A stretch of DNA of 64,000 bases from positions 62,001 through 126,000 of the forward strand of contig QANU01058799.1 in NCBI GenBank assembly GCA_003254905.1, written 5' to 3'. Source of the DNA: Nissolia schottii. Its lineage: Eukaryota; Streptophyta; Magnoliopsida; Fabales; Fabaceae. Below, piece after piece: positions 50,228-62,300 of this stretch (positions within the stretch are counted from its first letter, which is position 1; each line of letters opens with the position of its first letter). The notes beneath the pieces were generated by a model. That model was not told where the DNA came from and made no database searches. It was given only the letters and a program-made list of their open reading frames with translations. Both the position numbers and the translations under genes were made by a program.

Positions 50228-53077
50228 ATGGGTGCATGTTTGAGCAAAAAGCAAGGTTCTTCTTCTACCTCAACCCCCCCTGTTACTGCGTCGAAACTAG
50301 TTTCCACAACACCACCTTCTAAACTCAAGAATCCCGAGAATGGTGTCACTATCACCCTACCCAAACCCACCAACCCAGAAGTGAACAACTTGAAGAAGGA
50401 GAAAAAAACAACGGACCCAGCAGTAGCAGCACCAGCACAACAAGTCGTTGAAACCCAAGTTAAAAAAGAGATTTTTATCATCAAGCACAGAAAGAGCCAC
50501 GACGAAAACAGAGAAAGAGGCTCCAAAATCCAACCTTTCAACGCTCAGCAGAACGTGGCAGCACATTCAGATGACGGCTCACCCTCAGATTCAGCTGAAT
50601 CGATGGGAAACAGCAACAACAAGATTGCACCTCCAACACCAAACATGGGTGGTGTGGTGAGAACCTCAAGCTGCACAAAAGAAGATGTGGATGCAATTCT
50701 GATCCAGTGCGGAAGGCTCAGCAGAAGCTCTTCCGGTAGAGCTGCAACTTCTTCATCTGGCGTTGAGCGTGGGAGAAAGTACTCGGGTTCCAAGAGAAGC
50801 TTCGATTTCGATCACTGCGAAAACGATTCGACTTCTGCTGATGGTGACCAAAAGAGAGCCACTGACAACAACAGCAACAGTGATCTGTGTGAGGACTATG
50901 ATGGGGCGGCCGCGGCGGAGAAGGGCGGCTGCCGCAGCGGCCACCAGCACCGCCAGCGCCACCGCCAATCGCCGAGGCCCTCTTCTCCATCCTCTCAGGG
51001 TGGAGGAGGAAGGAGAAGAACCCCAAGCAGGGAGAGGGACCAAAGGTCAAGCAGCAGGGAGAGGAGGGTGAGTAGATCCCCAGGAAGAAGATCATCAGAG
51101 ACAACCACAAATGGTTCCAATGGCTGCAACAACAACAACAGCAGCACAGGTTCTAGGCCTGGGAAGATGGTTTCTGTTCCTGCCACTGTTACATCACTGG
51201 TTATGGATAAGAGCAACAATGGTGGAGGAGAATCTGCAGGGGTCAAGAGGATCACTGTTAAGAGAAATGTTGGTGCTGGTGATGGCGGTGTGGTTGGTTC
51301 AAGAGGTTCGGCATCGCCGCGTTCTCAATCTCCCGCGAGAGGGAACGGGAATGCAGCGAATGGTAGAGTGTTGAGTGAGAATCAGCAGCAGCCTTCGCTT
51401 AGCCGCAACAACTCAGCGAGGAAAGCAGAACATTCTCCTTACAGAAGGAACCCTCTGAGCGAGATTGATCCCAATTCCCTTGCTTATCCACAGTCAAACG
51501 CCAACAATGGGAGCAGCAAGATGCAAAACAAGCCCAAGAAGGAAACTGAAGCAGAAGCTAATCAGGTAATCACTTAACTTGATCCTGTATTTCTCTCTCA
51601 GCTAGAAAGAAAGAATTTGACATGTCTTTGCTTCAGATCAAAACAATTTGAACTAGGCTCAATTAACTGGAATGTGTATTATCGATATAGGGATTTTTTT
51701 GTTTTTTGTTTGTCTGTGATTGTAGGGTTTTCAATTGAGAAAGAATTGTTTATTTATTTGATTTAGGGCTTAGGGTCTACCTATTCAGTTAAACCAATGA
51801 TTTCTCATCGGAACCGATAACAACATCTATTTCATGTGGGAAAGGCCAATTTCTTTTTCCTCAACAATGTCGTAGTCATTTGATCCAATAGATTTCCCTT
51901 AGATAGGGAACAGATTTGATGCTTATTGATAACTCTAATAGAATGATCCAACAGTTCTCTCTCTCTCACAGATAGAAAGATATGATTTTGGTGTTTTGTC
52001 TTGTTGATTTTGGTTTGACTGGTTTAATGAAAACATGGTGTATGATATGACAATATAGCAACTGATTCATGTAGCCGACCTTTTATAGTGGGTGAAGACT
52101 TAGTTAACGTTGTTGTTGTCGTCGTCATTGATGTGAATTGTGATAATCTTATGGCATTTCCACTGCAGAAACCATATGCAATGGATAGAGGTGTGAGTGT
52201 GAATTGCAAGCCAAAGGAGCAACAAGAGGAAGATACCAAGACAATGGCCTCAATGAATGATATTAACAATGTTGTTGTGAAGGCACTGGTGCCATCATCA
52301 ATCATTGACAACAACAACATCACGAAACCCCAGTCACTAACAAGAAGCAGGTCCTCTAGAAGATCCAGAGACTTAGACATCAACCCTGAATCACTTCTGA
52401 ACAACAATCCTCCTCCAGCACAGTCCTACACTTCCCTTCTCCTTGAGGACATTCAAAACTTCCACCAAAAAAACACACAACAACAACAGCCGCAGCAACA
52501 ACCATCACCTTCCATTTCCCTCCCTGCTTGCCTCTCGAAAGCATGCTCCATCCTCGAAGCTGTTGCTGATCTCAACTCCACCACAAGCTCAAACAACAAT
52601 GTCTCATTTGGGGGTGCCAACAATAATAGTAATCATTATGGGAAGAGGGTGGTTGCATATGATGCCAAAGACCCTTTTGTGGAATCTGAAGTACTTGTGA
52701 GTGATGATGTGATGGAGCCAAGCTTTCACAAGTATGTCACAGTGAAAAGGGGTGGTTCAGTTCTTGGGGTAGATATGGAGGATCAAGAGTCTTCAGGTAG
52801 CAACAGCTTCACTGTGAGCAGTGGCCAACAACAACAGCAGCATTGGGGTGGAATTGGAATTTCAACTTCCTCATGGGAACCGAATTCTGCTGATTCGACT
52901 GATGATTGCAGCTGGACTTCAAGGTTGATGATGGTGGAAGGTGGCAGTGATGATGTTATTGGAGCCAAGAGGAACAAGAATGTGTTGAAATGCAAGAGAA
53001 GAGAGTGTGATGATCATCAACACAGCAGTGGAATAGGGCGTGGAAGGATTGTTGTAACTGCTGCTGCAACAACATAG
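50228..53077 (+). CDS. Low-complexity protein with MGACLSKK start (At1g65710-like)
   Basis: Plant protein of unknown function, resembling Arabidopsis At1g65710. Two exons: 50228-51565 and 52169-53077, joined in phase 0, giving 748 residues. MGACLSKK fits an N-myristoylation site (Gly2, Ser6) with a nearby Cys4 that could be palmitoylated, so attachment to the plasma membrane is possible. Other recognisable parts: SCTKEDVDAILIQCGRLSRS (about 155-175), a central Arg/Ser-rich part with SPGRRSSE and RRTPSRERDQRSSSRERR, ARKAEHSPYRRNPLSEIDPN near the end of exon 1, and in exon 2 SLTRSRSSRRSRDLDIN, SYTSLLLEDIQNFHQ and CLSKACSILEAVADLNST. The rest is rich in Ser, Asn and Gln. No enzyme motif. The 5' flank (50100-50227) is pyrimidine-rich, as in many plant 5' UTRs. 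Confidence 0.9.
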
Positions 53078-53149
53078 AATGTGATAACATAATAATTTCA
53101 CCTTTGTGCTTTTGTAACTTTGAAATGATGCTCAATGAGATTGAGCTTG

Positions 53150-54100
53150 ACATTGATTCTGTTTGATGTTGCCTCCTTGCAACTGTTTTAATTAAGGCCA
53201 ATTCAAGATGATCTCTCTCATCTTTGTCACTTTCTCTATCATTCCTAGTTGTGTGTCATTATGTTATGCTCCATTTCTATCTAACTGAACTCATTCAGTT
53301 GTGTGTACACACAATAGGTGAAGAGACCCTTCACCTTTCTACTGTTTTTCCTCATCCTATAATTTCCTCTTCTTTTTTCTTTTTTTCTTTCTACCTGCTC
53401 ATTTTAGTATAGACAATTATATTATCTGTTTAATTTTGTTTTTGATAGAGTAAGAGCTCAAAGACCCAAAAAAAACTCTTGGTAGACTCGAGTGAATTCG
53501 AGTAAACTAAGATCAAGGTATATTTGGATAAACTTGGATAAACTCAAAATAAACTAATAACTTCCTTATTTTAGTCAAAATTTGACCTCTCAAGCTCTAA
53601 AACACCATAATTTACAAAGATCACTCTTGATTAAGACTTTCAAATGGAGATCTTGATATCTTGACTCATGTTTTGGTGATCTATAACATTATAAAGTTTT
53701 AATATATAATTCTTTATGCAATTTTAATTTATTTTTTATACTTTACGACTTGTGTTTGTCTCGTTATGATGTTATAAGTGACATTGTGATTTATATTTAT
53801 TTTGCTATAAATTTAGTATATTATATTAATGTATTATATATATATATATATATATATATATTTCTAATGAAAGTAATGTTTTAATGAAAAGTGACCTTGT
53901 TATAAATAAATAATGTTGAAAACTAATCTCTGTGGGCAAACAAAGAAAGGTTGGATTTGGGTACAAATCGACTAGTCCTTTGGGCTTGGTCGAAAGGGCT
54001 TCTGTATTAGAAGTAAAAGGACTATTTCAAGATGAGTATTCTTCTGACAAAAAAAAATGATTAATTTTCTTCGTTTTCCAAAGAAAAGACGGATTTTCTT
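53150..54100. other. Intergenic after MGACLSKK gene
   Basis: Includes a (TA)n run at 53834-53861 and AT-rich sequence. No gene recognised. Confidence 0.55.
53834..53861. repeat. (TA)n microsatellite
   Basis: Alternating TA run of about 28 bp in intergenic DNA. Confidence 0.9.
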
Positions 54101-54104
54101 TTGT

Positions 54105-54370
54105 GGTAAACTTAACTCCCTAGGAGATGAGATTAGACAATATTGTACACCATACTTTTTTATTTGTAAAATTACATTGATCTCTTAAGAAGTTAGGCAA
54201 TATTTACAATTGACATGACACCTACATCTTTATATTCTGACAAAATAATGTGATCTAAATATCCTTATTAGTGTCACACCGAATACTTTTGTAGGATGGA
54301 CAGTGTAAGCGTCACGAGTAATCTAACTTTTAACAATAAATGACTCTAATACTAAGATGGGTGTTGGTTT
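54105..54370. mobile_element. Diverged relative of the 56315-56574 inverted-repeat element
   Basis: Phrases such as GAGATGAGATTAGACAATATT, TTTGTAAAATTACATTGATC, TTAGGCAATATTTACAATTGACA and TTCTGACAAAATAATGTGA recur in the same order at about 56340-56460. Borders are not clear. Confidence 0.55.
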
Positions 54371-54484
54371 TATGATTCTTTTGTTTTGCAAATGTTATTC
54401 TGATTACGACGGTACTCAAATTTTTTATCTTAAGTTTCATGTATGGAAAAAAAAACTTTCGGTATAGAGTATTGATATGTTATG

Positions 54485-54910
54485 CCCGTTAGAAGTGGGT
54501 AAACGGGCTAGCCTGGTCTATTTAACCCAGTCCACAAAGGGTTGGTCTGCAGACTGTGGCCCATATACCCACCTCAAGTGCCCATTGATTCCTCTCACTA
54601 ATGTGAAAGTTTTAAGCGATTTTTTTGTTATAATAAAATTGGTTTAAAAATATGGCCTGCCCAATGGTGTTTGTTTTTCAATATTAAATTTTAAATAGCT
54701 AAAATACTTATTTGAATAGTATAAATTTTTGTCCTATTAGTTCCTCACCTTAGAGAAATTAGACAAAATGTGAGGGATTAACGGGATAACATTTGAAAAT
54801 GTGAAGGACTAATAGAGACGCTTTAAAAATGTAAGAGACTAACGAAGTATTTTTTTTTTTGTTGGAGAATTAACTAGGATAATCATGTAAAATTGGGGGA
54901 CTAAATAGGA
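54485..54910. repeat. hAT-like and other dispersed repeat pieces
   Basis: At 54485-54590 GCCCGTTAGAAGTGGGTAAACGGGCTAGCC and following GG/CC words resemble hAT-type terminal sequence. At about 54720-54910 four phrases of the form GGACTAA...GAGAC or GGGGACTAAATAGG form a low-order repeat. No protein. Confidence 0.4.
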
Positions 54911-54919
54911 ACTTCACCA

Positions 54920-56140
54920 TTTATTTTATATATATTCTTTGATAAATGAATCTATATATAGCTAGCTTGCTATGATAGTCCTTAACTTTCAAGTTAACAT
55001 TTTTTATGGCTCTGTTTTTTTTTCTTTTTCTTCCTCATATGGATTAGATCTCTATGCTATTTTCCCTCTTTAATTAGTTTCTACAATATTTGTTTCATGT
55101 AATTGTTTAGAAGTTAAATTGAAGATGCTACCAAATACCATTGTGGTCATTATACCCTGTATTATTCAAATTTACAGAGGATTTAAATGAGTGAGATTAT
55201 TACATTCTAAGATGGTCTTTTAAATTACTATTTGTTTCAAAAATATGATAAATCAAAATTAAACTAAGCTACAAATCACATAAAAAAAGAAACAGAATGC
55301 ATTAGAAAAAAACAAGTTACAAATAAGACATAAGTTATGAGAAGACAAGTCATGAGAAGATTATATACTTTTATAAATCACTTATTAATGTCATAAGGAG
55401 GCAATAATTTAGATGGTCCAAGAGTAATAATTCGTAATTGATTGACATTTTTTTACATGTACGATTCCATTAGTCTTTAACTTAAATGAATTATAATAGT
55501 AATTATATTGTATACAAAGTAAATTATAGCACTTTCTGATATCTAAATTGTAAATATGAACAATCAAATAAATTTTTCTCTTGGAGTAAAAGAAGTAAAA
55601 TCTCTTAAACTAAAAGAAGCAAAGTTCTAAAGAAGAAATGTGATGAATTAATGATGTGGAAGACAAAATAAAGATATTTTAGCTTTTTACTCTTCATTTT
55701 TCATTAACCCGATGAGGAATAGAATCAAGACAAATGAATAACACTCAATTATGTTCTTTCCCCCCCTTAATTATGAACTAAGAATTAAAATTAAAAATAG
55801 TAAACACTCTTAGAAAATTAAACATTATGTTCAATAATTAAACATGCAGTGTAATACTATAAAGTTGAAGAATTTTAAGTGGATGCAAAATTATAAATGT
55901 TTTAATGAATTTGTATTTTATCTTTTCCTTATCATTTTTTTATTTTAAATTTTATTCCCTTCAATTGATTTATTTATGTTATTCCAATATGCATCACTTT
56001 TATATTTTTAATAATAATTTAAAATTTTATATTAAAATGATTATTTACTTTATCTTATTATATACCTTAATTAAATTAATAGTTATGACTTTTATAATTG
56101 AAATTATAATTTTATAAACTTGTGTATTGCTCATGCTAAA
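54920..56140. other. AT-rich intergenic, no gene seen
   Basis: Open frame 55905-56117 is composed almost wholly of Ile, Phe, Tyr and Leu codons because of base composition. No real gene seen. Confidence 0.55.
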
Positions 56141-56154
56141 AAAAACTAGTAAGT

Positions 56155-56221
56155 AGTATCACCAAACTTAAGGAAAGATCAATGTAATTTGTCTAGGCTT
56201 TTAGCTTGTGTTTGGCGCAGG
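56155..56221. repeat. Half copy of the inverted-repeat element to the right
   Basis: ATCACCAAACTTAAGGAAAG...TTTTAGCTTGTGTTTGGCGCAGG matches 56531-56600 in the same order and orientation. It looks like the right end of a second copy of the same element. Confidence 0.6.
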
Positions 56222-56314
56222 ATACATATCCATTTATAAGTTAACTGTTTATTTTTTATCCCTTCTCCTTTCCTTTGTATAAAGAGGAGGTGATTTTAAA
56301 ATGAATATTTTTTA

Positions 56315-56574
56315 GGATAAATTACACTTACATCATATGAGATGAAATTCGATAATATTATTTGTGATATTTTTTAATTTATAAAATTACATTAATCGTT
56401 TTTAAAGTTAGACGATATTTACATTTGACATTTTTATATTTTGACAAAATGTGACATAAAAACTCTTATAAGTGCGACACCGAGTATTTATATAGTTAAT
56501 GTGAACTTGATAAATTAATAGATATTCTATGTAATATTATCAAACTTAAGGGAACATTAATGTAATTTACTTGG
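56315..56574. mobile_element. Inverted-repeat element of about 260 bp
   Basis: The left end GATAAATTACACTTACATCA...ATTCGATAATATTA is the imperfect reverse complement of the right end TAATATTATCAAACTTAAGG...TTAATGTAATTTACTTGG, giving terminal repeats of about 45 bp. No coding capacity. Relatives lie at 54105-54370 and 56155-56221. Confidence 0.65.
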
Positions 56575-56579
56575 ACTTT

Positions 56580-57370
56580 TTAGCTTGTGTTCGATAGGAA
56601 ACTTCTCCATTTCATATTGCGTATACAATTTGGTTGTTTATATTGATAATCGTATATTGTTCTTATAATTTAATTGTTATCTATTAAAAGTGTAAAAAAA
56701 AATTATGCTTTCATCTAATTAAAGATTATCACGTAAATAAAAAATAGTTAACAATTTTATTTTAAAAATTATACCTATAAAATAATTTAATTAAATGACA
56801 TAGTACACTTTTTTTATTTTTTATTTTTTATTTTTATCCCTTCTTTCTCAATGATCAAATCCATGTACTCTAAAATCTAGGGAGTGCATATTAGATAATG
56901 ATGGCATCAATTAGATCACTAGGCCTGTAGGCTTTACCCTCAGGATTCGGTAAGTCAACAATAAATATATATATATATATATTAAAAATTGATTAGCGTA
57001 CCCTTTACTTGTGGATGCATTTCATTAGAACTTGTGAATATGTAATAATAATAAATAATAATAAGTAAATGCTATGCGGCCATGACTTGGCCTTTGCTTT
57101 AGAACAGACGCGTCCAGAGAGCGGAATAAGCTTACGCGTGGAACCTTCTAAACTATATATAGAAGAACCTACCTTTGTATGAACGTAACGTTTAACACTT
57201 TTACTTTAAGCAAAAGGTGATGTAAACTGTTGTACATTGTTGAGATTTCAGGACATTTTACCTTTTCGTCAAAGTTAAAGAGGGAAAAAGATAATGGCGA
57301 ATTACTTGTTAGCGTAAAATATGTTAGATTAATCAGTTCGTAGAATATTATACTTGAAATTTTGAAAAGG
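56580..57370. other. Intergenic, no gene seen
   Basis: AT-rich, with a short TA run near 56968-56984 and a GC-richer patch at 57090-57150. No protein recognised. Confidence 0.5.
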
Positions 57371-57377
57371 TCAATTG

Positions 57378-57700
57378 ATTCAGGCGTTTAAAAAACAGTT
57401 ACCTAATCGTCACATATTAAAAAATTAAATATTATAAAATATAAAAATAAATACTATACAAAAGAGAAATAAACATTAACATTGAATATTTATGAGTGTA
57501 CGTGCATACGTGAATTTAATATTACTACAAAACATAAGAATATTATCACTAAATATTTCTATGTACCTGTTCATGCGTACATTTAATATTGTTCATTTTT
57601 TTTTATGTTTGACAATATTTATTTTTGTATTTTGTTATGTTTATTTTTTTTATTTGTGTGATTGTTGAGTGACTATTTTTAGATGCACAAATAATTTTTT
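57378..57700. mobile_element. Fold-back MITE-like element, copy 2
   Basis: Shares ordered phrases with 39606-39952: AGAAATAAACATTA, ATTACTACAAAACA, ATTATCAC(T/C)(A/G)AATATTT, TTTAATATTG, TTGA(T/C)AATATTT and GTGATTGTTGAGTGACTATTTTTAGATGCAC. Its ends are imperfect inverted repeats. Non-coding; borders approximate. Confidence 0.6.
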
Positions 57701-57704
57701 TTAA

Positions 57705-58822
57705 TTTAATGACATTTATTGATCATGTAAAAACTTTAATCAGCTCGGAAAATATTGTCATGTAACATGCATTTTCATCTACGGCAAATTTTGACTTTGA
57801 AGCTGTGTAGATCTTTTTAATTATTTGGTGTTTATATATATGCGAGCATATTTTAGTATAATTTTTTTTAAAAGTGAAATATTGCAAGCTTAAAATAAAA
57901 GTAGCATTTTAACTTCTTAATTGAAAATATTTTTTTAAGTTATATTTAAACACTTGTTTTTTTTTCAATTTTTTTTAAAGTCAATCTAAATCCACATATG
58001 TATATTTGTTATTATTTTTTATTTTATTAAAATGTAAATATATTTGCTTATATTTATTTACACGTGTTTGCTAACCTACTCACCAAAATTATAAACGTTT
58101 TGTACACGGTGATGGCTAAGAATTTTAGGATTGTTTTTTAAGAGATAAGAATGAAAATGAAAAAAATATGCGCACGGAATTAGGGATTAATTTATCAAAC
58201 ATTTTATGATGTTCCGTTTCAAACTGTAGAACATGGAGTGTACATTTCCTTTTCAATTCCCAAACGGATTATATAAACCAGGGATTTTGCTTCGCGTAAT
58301 ATATTTCAACCGCCGCAACAGCATTGACTATTATTGCCTTGCATAATTGCACTAATTAATTAAACTCTTTCTTTTCTGTGGGACCAAAAACTGTTACATG
58401 TGAAATATATAGATGCCTTATAACCAAATAATAATAATAACAGTAATTATTACATCAAAAAAAATAATAATAGTAATTATAATAACAATAGTAATAGTAA
58501 TAATAATCACATCAAATAATAATAATAATCTATATATATACACACATATAATAAAGGAGATTTTTTTCATTTGGTGTCCAACTTTTTTTTCTTTCTATTT
58601 TAATCCGTAATTACTTTTTGTAGATTACACACCATTTTTATTTTTTATTTTTTTAACTTCCTCCCCACTTGTAATGCAGTTTTTTTTAAAATCATTTCTT
58701 CTTTTTTCACTTATTCAACAATTTCATCAAAACACATATTTTTTTTATTTTTATTTTTTCTCATTGTCTTTCTTTCATATACTTATTCATATTCAATGGT
58801 CACAATTACTTTAATACTTGTC

Positions 58823-58857
<35 letters not shown>

Positions 58858-59970
58858 CAACAATAGTAATAATAATAATAACACATGATTTGTTTATATA
58901 AAACAACATAATTTCAATTGATAGTAGTTTAGCCGTATTTTATTTAGCGTTTAATATTAGAGAGGAGTAAAATCAAGAAAAACAACCACAAAATTAATGT
59001 AGAGCTCGAATCTAATTGAAAATAAAAATAATTTTGAACAATTATTTTTTAAGGAATGAATAATTTTAAAATTAGGGAAAAATGTTTTCTTGAATCTGGA
59101 TTTTGAATCATCTTTTCGAATTAAGGTACTAAATATATCAATACCTTACAATTTAAATTTTTTTTCAGAGAAATAAATACTTCAAATATTAAATGTTACC
59201 TTTTGAGATTAAGATATTAAGATTAAACGTCGTAAAACAATGATTTATGTCTAATTGCAATGTAGAAAATCCTATCTAATTGATATATTCTATTCTAAAT
59301 CAGTAATTCAATTAAAATCATATTAGTTTTCGAAGACATATGTGACCACCATTCTTTAACCTGTATATTGGCTAATTGATGTTGGGATGGAATTAGGTAA
59401 AAAGTAAAAAATGTTTATTACTATTAATATTCTGATCTGGTTGCTATTAAAAACATATTTATATATTATGATTGCAACCATGAAAAAAACAAATTCACTT
59501 ATTATTATCTCTGCAAGAGAATTTTAAATTGAAATCAACCCCCTATATTTTGAATAAAAAATAGAACATATAAAACATTCAAACTCTATATTTAATTTAT
59601 AAATATATTCAAGTTATAAATATATTTAATTCAAATTGATTTAAATCATATTAATTAATCATTATAAAAAAATAAATTAATTGATTACATGACCCATTTT
59701 TTATTGACTAGATGTTATTTAGATTATTAAATTGAGAGTTTTTTATATAGTTTTTCATAAGTTTTTTTATTCGATAGTTTCTCGTAAGTTTACTTTAAAA
59801 GTCATGCATATGAGAGGATTTAATTGGATGATAGTATAAAAATTTGTACATATATAATAATTAAACCCTTTTAAAATCTATCTATTGATCTATTTATTAT
59901 CTGATATATTATATCAATCTACTATGGTATAAAAAAAATGTAGATTTCACGTAACTCATGTTTCATCCTC
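57705..59970. other. AT-rich intergenic with AAT repeats
   Basis: Holds an imperfect AAT/GTAAT repeat region at 58426-58535, a regular (AAT)n run at 58823-58854 and long T tracts. No gene seen. Confidence 0.6.
58823..58854. repeat. (AAT)n microsatellite
   Basis: About ten uninterrupted AAT units followed by AAC and GTAAT variants up to about 58882. Confidence 0.9.
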
Positions 59971-59980
59971 CTAAAGTTAA

Positions 59981-60681
59981 GGGTAAATAGCACTTTATAC
60001 CTTTGTATTGTTATGTGCACTTAACTCCCTAACATTTAAAAATATGTATTTTACCACCTTAAGGTTTTCTAATTGTTCAAAAAAGACCTTTTACTTTTAC
60101 GAACATAATTGCCCTTTTCTTATAAAAAAAAAATTCTCTTACATCCTCACATATATTTCTTTATTGTCCATCTCGTTCTTTCCTCATCACAACTATTGCC
60201 GTCGGCGAGTTCAGTCTTGACTAGAGCCCGTGCTAGCTGGCGACCACCCCTCCAACCACTGTGTCAGGATCAATCACATCATCTTTTTGAGGTAAGCGCA
60301 AATTGAGCTTGCGAAGAAGAAAGACTACATCTTATTTTCTTTCATGAGATTGGTTTGTGTTTGACTCAAGAAAATAATGTAGCTGACGCCAATGCAATGG
60401 TTGGAGAGGTAGTCATTGGCTGACATCGGCTTTTGCTGGAATTGAACTCGCTGGCAACAATGGTTGTGGCGAGAAAAGAAGGAGATTGACAATGAGGGAG
60501 GATGTTTGAGGATGAAGGATAATTTTTTATTTTATTTTAAAAAATGGAAATTTTTTCTATAAAAGTAAAAGAAGATATTTCTTGAACAATTAAGAAATCT
60601 TAGGGTAGTGCACAGTTTTAAATGTTAGGAGTTTAAATGCACAAGAGCAATAATACAAAGGTACAAAGTGCTATTTACCTT
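59981..60681. mobile_element. 701-bp inverted-repeat element with arms of about 130 bp
   Basis: Left arm starts GGGTAAATAGCACTTTATAC; the reverse complement of the right arm starts AAGGTAAATAGCACTTTGTA. Similarity runs inward through CCTTTGTATT, CTCC(C)TAACATTTAAAA, ACC(A)CC(T)TAAG(G/A)TTT and TAATTGTTCAA to AGTAAAAG-type sequence, about 130 bp at roughly 80-85 percent by eye. AAAGTTAA lies directly outside both ends (59973-59980 and 60682-60689). The interior (about 60180-60490) is richer in GC than the arms and encodes no protein I recognise. Long arms and an 8-bp duplication suggest a fold-back or Mutator/hAT-related element; the superfamily is not decided. Confidence 0.88.
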
Positions 60682-60864
60682 AAAGTTAAAAATCCTAATC
60701 AACAATTTTCCTCACCCAGAAGCATACCTTTTGTTGCTAATAGTAAGAAAAATAAATATAATAATAACATACTCTAAAAATACTAGAAAAAACCTTCTGA
60801 CATAAGTCTCGCTATTTATATAAAATTTTTCTCATCATTTTTAAAACTTTTTAAACCTACTTTC

Positions 60865-61185
60865 TAAACTAGTAAATAACTCATTTGGTGATAACATTTT
60901 TATTTTAACATCAATCTGATCTTTAAAAGAAATGTTACATCAATTATTTATATCATTTAAAATTTGACATCAATTTACTTTTAGTATAAAATCTTACTAA
61001 TTCCGTTTACATATTAGTTCGACTAAATTAATGTTAGATTTTAAAATGTTAAGATTAAACTTATGTCAAATTTTTTTGGGACTAAATTGATGTTAAAGTG
61101 AAAATGTTAAAACAAATTGATGTAAAATCTTTTTTTTCACGACAAATTTAATTTCAAAGTAAAAATGTTAAAATTAAATTGATTA
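60865..61185. repeat. Dispersed repeat related to P450 intron 3 repeat
   Basis: Repeated words ACATCAATTTA, TTAATGTTAGATTTTAAAATG, GGGACTAAATTGATGTTAAAG run in both orientations. A comparable arrangement is found at 10680-10900. Confidence 0.4.
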
Positions 61186-61814
61186 TTTACTTTGTCTAAA
61201 ACTTCTGGTCCTATTATTATAGATAAATTAATTATTATTATTATTATTATTCATTTTTTTAATCTATTAATTATTATGTTGTGAGAATTATTATAAGCTT
61301 TTATTTATTATCTAAAAGTACGTCCTCCTTGCTATGTGACAACTTCTCTTGTAAATCACTTTTCTCCCAAAGTTTACTTCTGCTACTCATAAGTACGTAT
61401 AACACACTTTTTTTTTTTTTGTGTTTTAAAAGAAAACTATTCATAAAATATGAAAATCAATAATAAAATACTAAAAATTTGGACTTACCTATATCAATCA
61501 ATTTCAATATCAATACTTTTTTTTTTCATTTTTTTAAAAATTTATCCTAATCTTCATCTCACCAATGCACCCAAAAAAAAACTCTTGTTACCAAACTTTT
61601 CCCTTTTGTTATTATACTTCAAAATATTATCCTTCATATTTTTTAAAAGTTGAGTCATTTTAAAATTATAATTTAGATATGATAGAAGGTTTCAAACATC
61701 GATGTAGTAAATATATTTTCACTGGTTAATAAAAAAACGCATATTTTTCATAACTTTTTCCTTAATGTAAATAGTCAATGTTTTTTTTTTTTAAATTTTA
61801 ATTTTTTATTTTTA

Positions 61815-62300
61815 TGGTAACCTTTGCTCTCTGGGCTAGCCAAGATGTTAAGGTAAGCAAGGTTACAAATGGTTGGGGGAGCTTCCTCAATCTAAACAAC
61901 ATCAAAATGAATAGGAGCAAGTTGAGCCAATTCATGGGCTACTTTATTCCCTTCCCTCCCCACATGCATAAAATTACAAAATCGAAAATTATCTCTCAAA
62001 ATCAAACAATCAACAATTTCAAAATCAAAGACAGTAGAACTTTGATTTGTTTTGTTGAAAGCTTCGATGACTTCCATGCAGTAGTCCACTTTAAACTTGA
62101 CCTCAAAGAAGCTAAGTTCTCTAGCAAACATCATTCCATTCTTCAAATATTGTCATAGCTTCTACAACTTTGGGTTCCATTTATAGCTCTATTCGCTTTA
62201 CTGCTGCTGCCGGATATGACCCTCTTCATCTCGAGCCACCACCCCAAATCCCCAGCTCCTGTTGCTGCATTTAGCTGCATCCACTACACTAAGCGGCGAT
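61815..62300 (-). pseudogene. LINE-type RNase H-like domain remnant
   Basis: On the minus strand the upstream part reads VDAAKCSNRSWGFGVVARD (about 62280-62220), then after a frameshift and stop MKNGMMFARELSFFEVKFKV and FCNFMHVGREGNKVAHELAQ (about 61985-61920). This order, with the final NxVAHxLA phrase, is that of the reverse-transcriptase-associated RNase H-like domain (RVT_3) of plant LINEs and related genes. The break means it is not functional. No reverse transcriptase part was seen beside it. Confidence 0.72.

Noticed and set aside
50179..51374. Several long frames on both strands inside the MGACLSKK gene
   Set aside because: Composition of the low-complexity Ser/Asn/Arg codons keeps other frames open; none has family features.
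52088..52168. Upstream extension of the second exon of the MGACLSKK gene
   Set aside because: It lies in the intron; the acceptor CACTGCAG at 52168 joins in phase with the donor at 51565.
55905..56117. 70-residue Ile/Phe/Tyr frame
   Set aside because: Product of AT-rich base composition; no recognisable membrane-protein family.
58426..58882. Repeat array considered as CRISPR-like or satellite
   Set aside because: It is simple AAT-type repeat without spacer structure.
61814..62158. Plus-strand 114-residue frame
   Set aside because: It is the antisense of the RNase H-like remnant, which is the recognisable strand.
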